Positions 21,716 to 24,550 of a stretch of 24,550 nt of DNA are shown in pieces (position 1 is the first letter of the stretch; each line of letters starts with the position of its first letter). The translations under genes and the position numbers were made by a program. The notes under the pieces were generated by a model that searched no databases, had not been told where the DNA came from, and saw only the letters and a program-made list of their open reading frames with translations. Origin of the DNA: Hyphococcus sp. (GTDB taxonomy: Bacteria > Pseudomonadota > Alphaproteobacteria > Caulobacterales > Parvularculaceae); the NCBI GenBank assembly GCA_021604605.1, contig BQJH01000012.1, positions 1-24,550 of the forward strand. The letters are read 5' to 3'.

Positions 21716-23626
21716 ATGACATCAAATATTTTGCGCCGCAGCATCGGCGCCAGCGCCGCTATTTCGCTATTGGCGTTGACTGTAGCGTGCAGCGAGCAAG
21801 GCGCTTCATCAAACACAGCGCCCGCTGCAAATGAAAATACGAGTGAAACAGCCAGCTCTGTTGGCGAAAACGCCAACGAGAAAGCGACCGTCGAAGACGC
21901 CGCCGCTTTTATCGCCAAGGTTGAAGACTGGTACCGCGAATTTGGCGAGTACAGCGCTCGCGTTGCCTGGGTGCAGGCGACTTATATCAACTTCGATACC
22001 AATTGGCTTGTGACGAAGGCGGATACAGAATCAACGGAAATGGGCGTCAAATTCGCCAATGAAGCCAAGGCTTTTAACGATGTTGAACTGCCCGCTGAAA
22101 TGCGACGCAAGATCGAAGCGATCAAATTGGGCCTGAACCTCCCCGCGCCGGAACGCCCGGGCGCGGCTGGGGAGCTTGCAGAGATCAGCACACGGATGGG
22201 TTCAACCTACGCGACCGGCAAGATTGAACTGGATGGCGCAGAGGTGCCACGCAACGACCTTGAAGCCATGATGGGAACGGTTCGTGACCCGGATAAGCTA
22301 CAAGAAATCTGGACAAAGTGGCGCGAGGTGCCTGTCGCAGAGGGCGACAATGGCACGACCATGAAAGATGACTATGCACGCATGGTCGAGATCGCCAATG
22401 AGGGCGCACGCGAGCTAGGCTTTGATGACGTCGGCACCATGTGGCGCGCGCGATATGATCTGCCGTCAGATGAGTTTGCAGCAGAAACGGACCGCCTCTG
22501 GGGTCAGGTCAAACCGCTCTATGACGAACTGCACTGTCACGTTCGCGCCAAGCTGAATGAAAAATATGGCGACGACATTGTCCCCCTGGATCAGCCGATC
22601 CGGGCTGACCTTCTGGGCAATATGTGGGCGCAAAGCTGGGGGAATATCTCCGACCTCGTCTCACCCGGCGCCGCTGCTCCGGCCTATGATCTGACAGAAC
22701 TTTTGGTCGACAATGGATATGACGCCAAGAAGATTGTCGAGACTGGCGAAGCGTTCTTCTCTTCCCTCGGCTTCGAGCCGCTGCCGGAAACTTTCTGGGA
22801 TCGCTCACAGATTACCAAGCCGGAAGGACGCGAAGTTGTCTGTCATGCATCTGCATGGAACCTCGATGGCCAAGACGACATCCGCATCAAGATGTGCACC
22901 AAAGTTAATTCTGATGACTTCCAGACTGTGCATCACGAGCTTGGGCATAATTATTATCAGCGCGCCTATAAAGATCTTTCACCAATCTTCCAGACTGGCG
23001 CCAATGGCGGCTTTCACGAAGCAATTGGCGACATGGTCGCGCTTTCAATTACGCCGGAATATCTGAAAACCATCGGGCTTCTCGATGACGTGCCGGATGC
23101 ATCAGCCGATCTCGGCTTGTTGATGAACACGGCGCTCGAAAAGATCGCGTTCCAGCCTTTTGGCCTGTTGATGGACAAATGGCGCTGGCAGGTTTTCTCC
23201 GGTGAGTTAACGCCAGAGACCTATAATGATGGATGGTGGGCGCTCAGAACCCAGTATCAGGGCATCCGCCCACCGGTTGAACGCTCATCCGATTATTTTG
23301 ACCCGGGCGGCAAGTATCACATCCCCGGTAACGTGTCTTACACGCGTTACTTCATCGCCAACATCCTGCAGTTCCAATTCCACAAGGCCGCTTGCGAAAT
23401 GTCTGGGTGGACTGGCCCGCTGCACAGATGCTCCGTGTACGGCGCTGATGAAATCGGCGAAAAATTCAACGCCATGTTGGAAATGGGCGCCTCTAAGCCA
23501 TGGCCAGAAGCGCTGGAAGCCTTCACTGGCACAACAGAAATGGACGGCTCAGCAGTAGTTGAATACTTTGACCCGCTGATGGTCTGGCTGAAAGAACAGA
23601 ACGCCAACCGGCAGTGTGGTTGGTAA
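21716..23626 (+). CDS. M2-family peptidyl-dipeptidase (angiotensin-converting-enzyme type), lipoprotein
   Basis: A 636-residue zinc dipeptidyl carboxypeptidase of family M2, the bacterial relatives of animal ACE, which remove dipeptides from C-termini. The signal peptide ends in LTVAC with a lipobox cysteine at 25, followed by a Ser/Ala/Asn/Glu-rich tether (26-58), so the enzyme is probably anchored in the periplasm. The catalytic motif HHELGH sits at 406-411, with zinc ligands H407, H411 and E435 in GFHEAIGD. Other family blocks are KMCTKVNSDDFQTVHHE, the chloride/substrate-region sequence RSSDYFDPGGKYHIPGNVSYTRYF and a final cysteine near QCGW. Length matches single-domain bacterial ACE homologues. 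AGGTGG precedes the ATG. A strong terminator follows. Confidence 0.92.
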   Translation: MTSNILRRSIGASAAISLLALTVACSEQGASSNTAPAANENTSETASSVGENANEKATVEDAAAFIAKVEDWYREFGEYSARVAWVQATYINFDTNWLVTKADTESTEMGVKFANEAKAFNDVELPAEMRRKIEAIKLGLNLPAPERPGAAGELAEISTRMGSTYATGKIELDGAEVPRNDLEAMMGTVRDPDKLQEIWTKWREVPVAEGDNGTTMKDDYARMVEIANEGARELGFDDVGTMWRARYDLPSDEFAAETDRLWGQVKPLYDELHCHVRAKLNEKYGDDIVPLDQPIRADLLGNMWAQSWGNISDLVSPGAAAPAYDLTELLVDNGYDAKKIVETGEAFFSSLGFEPLPETFWDRSQITKPEGREVVCHASAWNLDGQDDIRIKMCTKVNSDDFQTVHHELGHNYYQRAYKDLSPIFQTGANGGFHEAIGDMVALSITPEYLKTIGLLDDVPDASADLGLLMNTALEKIAFQPFGLLMDKWRWQVFSGELTPETYNDGWWALRTQYQGIRPPVERSSDYFDPGGKYHIPGNVSYTRYFIANILQFQFHKAACEMSGWTGPLHRCSVYGADEIGEKFNAMLEMGASKPWPEALEAFTGTTEMDGSAVVEYFDPLMVWLKEQNANRQCGW

Positions 23627-23649
23627 AAACCTATTACACTCAATAATTA

Positions 23650-23678
23650 AAAGGCCCCGCCTCGGCGGGGCTTTTTTT
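23650..23678. terminator. Bidirectional intrinsic terminator
   Basis: GCCCCGC (23654-23660) pairs with GCGGGGC (23665-23671) around CTCG. Seven T follow on the plus strand, and TTTTAATT follows on the minus strand. It ends the M2 peptidase transcript and lies 35 nt downstream of the leftward 47-residue ORF, so it can also end the his transcript. Confidence 0.88.
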
Positions 23679-23712
23679 GTGTCAGTACAGGTTTTTAGTC
23701 TAAAAAATCAAA

Positions 23713-23856
23713 CTACTGATCTGATGATCTCACGGTTCTTCCATAAATAAACAGGATGACGATCATGACTATCGTCGCCGGTACAGCGATAGAAAGAATG
23801 CTATAGAGAAGCTGCATCATCTCGAATATCGTCACAGAACTCTCCACATTCCACAT
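23713..23856 (-). CDS. Small 47-residue single-helix membrane protein downstream of hisE
   Basis: An ATG at 23856 opens 47 codons ending at TAG 23713. The product starts MWNVESSVTI with a polar, acidic N-terminus. It then has a hydrophobic helix of about 22 residues (LLYSILSIAV, one Pro, then VMIVILFIY) and the short tail GRTVRSSDQ. The positive tail predicts an outside N-terminus and an inside C-terminus. GGGTAAACAG lies upstream as a modest ribosome site. It lies 52 nt after the hisE stop on the same strand and before a bidirectional terminator, which fits a real last gene of a his transcript. I do not recognise a family. Histidine biosynthesis has no known membrane subunit, so its position may be incidental. 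Confidence 0.55.
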   Translation of the reverse strand: MWNVESSVTIFEMMQLLYSILSIAVPATIVMIVILFIYGRTVRSSDQ

Positions 23857-23908
23857 CTGTTTACCCGTAAAATGTTGTCCATTGCGCGCCGCAAGGCGCT
23901 AACAATTT

Positions 23909-24241
23909 TTATCGCGCCGCCTTCTCGTCATGACCCGATGTGCCTTCACGCGCGGCCAGCGCATGCGCGACATCATCCAGGCGCACACCCAAAGACGCCA
24001 TCAGTACCAGCAAATGATATAGCACATCACCCGCCTCTGCCGTTAGGCCAGACTTATCGCCCATAGCGCCAGCAATCGCCGCCTCAACCGCTTCTTCGCC
24101 AAACTTTTTGGCGCAACGGGCGTGGCCCTCAGCCAGAAGCGTCGCCGTATAGGACGTCATCGGGTCGGCGTCTTTACGTTCTTCAATCGTTTTAAAGAGA
24201 CGCTCAAGCACGCTGCCAAGCTCAGGCTTATTATCAGACAT
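23909..24241 (-). CDS. hisE: Phosphoribosyl-ATP pyrophosphohydrolase (HisE)
   Basis: A 110-residue all-alpha enzyme that removes pyrophosphate from phosphoribosyl-ATP, the second step of histidine synthesis. MazG-like metal-binding motifs are visible: LLAEGHARCAKKFGEEAVEAAIA (35-57) with the Glu-Glu pair, and EAGDVLYHLLVLMASLGV (69-86). Here it is a separate protein, not fused to HisI. It has an ATG at 24241 with AAAAAGG upstream and lies 39 nt after the hisF stop, so it is co-transcribed with hisF in the usual alphaproteobacterial order. The tail GTSGHDEKAAR is a short, charged extension. Confidence 0.93.
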   Translation of the reverse strand: MSDNKPELGSVLERLFKTIEERKDADPMTSYTATLLAEGHARCAKKFGEEAVEAAIAGAMGDKSGLTAEAGDVLYHLLVLMASLGVRLDDVAHALAAREGTSGHDEKAAR

Positions 24242-24280
24242 CGGATCAACCTTTTTAACGAGACTGTTTGGCCTAGCCGT

Positions 24281-24550
24281 TCAATTCAGGCCATTCAAGA
24301 CGTGCGCACAAGAAACAGACGCGAGCTTTCGGACCGGGACCCTCGCTGACGCCATCGCCTTTCGCACTTCCTCAATAGTGACTTCGCCAAAATGGAAAAT
24401 CGACGCCGCCAAAACCGCTGACGCCCCGCCCTCAACCGCCGCCTCGACCATATGGGCTGCATTGCCAGCGCCGCCAGAGGCTATCACCGGGGTCGGTACG
24501 GCATCGGCCACGGCACGGGTCAAAGCAATATCAAATCCTGTTTTTGCCCC
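24281..24550 (-). CDS. hisF: Imidazole glycerol phosphate synthase cyclase subunit HisF, C-terminal part
   Basis: The last 89 residues of HisF, cut by the right window edge. HisF closes the imidazole ring and forms a TIM-barrel. The visible part includes GFDIALTRAVADAV, the phosphate-binding strand PVIASGGAGNAAHMVEAAVEGGASAVLAASIFHFGE and the final helix TIEEVRKAMA. The Gly-Gly-Ala-Gly and Ala-Ala-Ser-Ile-Phe-His blocks are diagnostic. The frame is open to base 24550. About 15 residues after the usual end (KLASVSCAHVLNGLN) are an extension of unknown value. It probably belongs to a longer his operon coming from the right, with hisE following. Confidence 0.93.
   Translation of the reverse strand, partial: GAKTGFDIALTRAVADAVPTPVIASGGAGNAAHMVEAAVEGGASAVLAASIFHFGEVTIEEVRKAMASARVPVRKLASVSCAHVLNGLN

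Noticed and set aside
1..24550. Mobile elements, CRISPR arrays, phage genes or toxin-antitoxin pairs
   Set aside because: No transposase, integrase, direct-repeat array or paired small toxin genes were seen on either strand.

Overview
This window looks like an ordinary chromosomal stretch from an alphaproteobacterium. The evidence is a COQ7-type ubiquinone hydroxylase, an ExoD-family protein, a hisF-hisE order, a TonB-dependent receptor with the plug style common in Caulobacterales, Parvularculales and Sphingomonadales, and an ornithine decarboxylase operon behind a structured leader. The exact order is an inference. Base composition is moderate and even, and I see no insertion sequence, prophage, CRISPR array or integrase.

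Layout. (1) 1-2343: the 5' part of selO and a NemR-like TetR repressor read leftwards. A DM13-domain secreted protein and a small four-helix membrane protein read rightwards. The divergent intergenic region carries two TGAC-N6-GTCA operators whose centres are 40 bp apart. (2) 2523-3752: threonine ammonia-lyase with an ACT domain. (3) 3795-7313: a polyamine operon consisting of a promoter, a structured leader that can hide a Shine-Dalgarno, an unlisted 45-codon ORF, three hairpins, a PLP ornithine-type decarboxylase, a deoxyhypusine-synthase-like enzyme and an agmatinase-type ureohydrolase. (4) 7415-8425: a secreted DUF1028 protein. (5) 8507-11195: long NfeD protease, short NfeD and stomatin, closed by a terminator. 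(6) 11435-13807: TonB-dependent receptor. (7) 13926-14168: TusA-like protein. (8) 14345-16740: a secreted Sel1/peptidoglycan-binding protein with a secreted beta-helix protein. (9) 16822-17168: a frameshifted gene remnant on the minus strand. (10) 17213-17995: an unrecognised secreted protein. (11) tRNA-Leu(CAA) on the minus strand, then ExoD, then dsbB overlapping coq7. (12) 20381-23626: an unrecognised secreted protein and an M2 (angiotensin-converting-enzyme type) lipoprotein peptidase. (13) 23713-24550, minus strand: a 47-residue single-helix protein, hisE and the 3' end of hisF.

The most interesting part is region 3. The upstream arm CTAACTC of the leader can pair either locally or with the GAGTTAG that contains the Shine-Dalgarno of the small ORF. 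This resembles a switch controlling a three-enzyme polyamine pathway. The middle enzyme belongs to a family whose eukaryotic protein substrate, eIF5A, is absent from bacteria, so its acceptor is open. A homospermidine-type product, possibly made through a guanidino intermediate cleaved by the neighbouring ureohydrolase, is a testable hypothesis.
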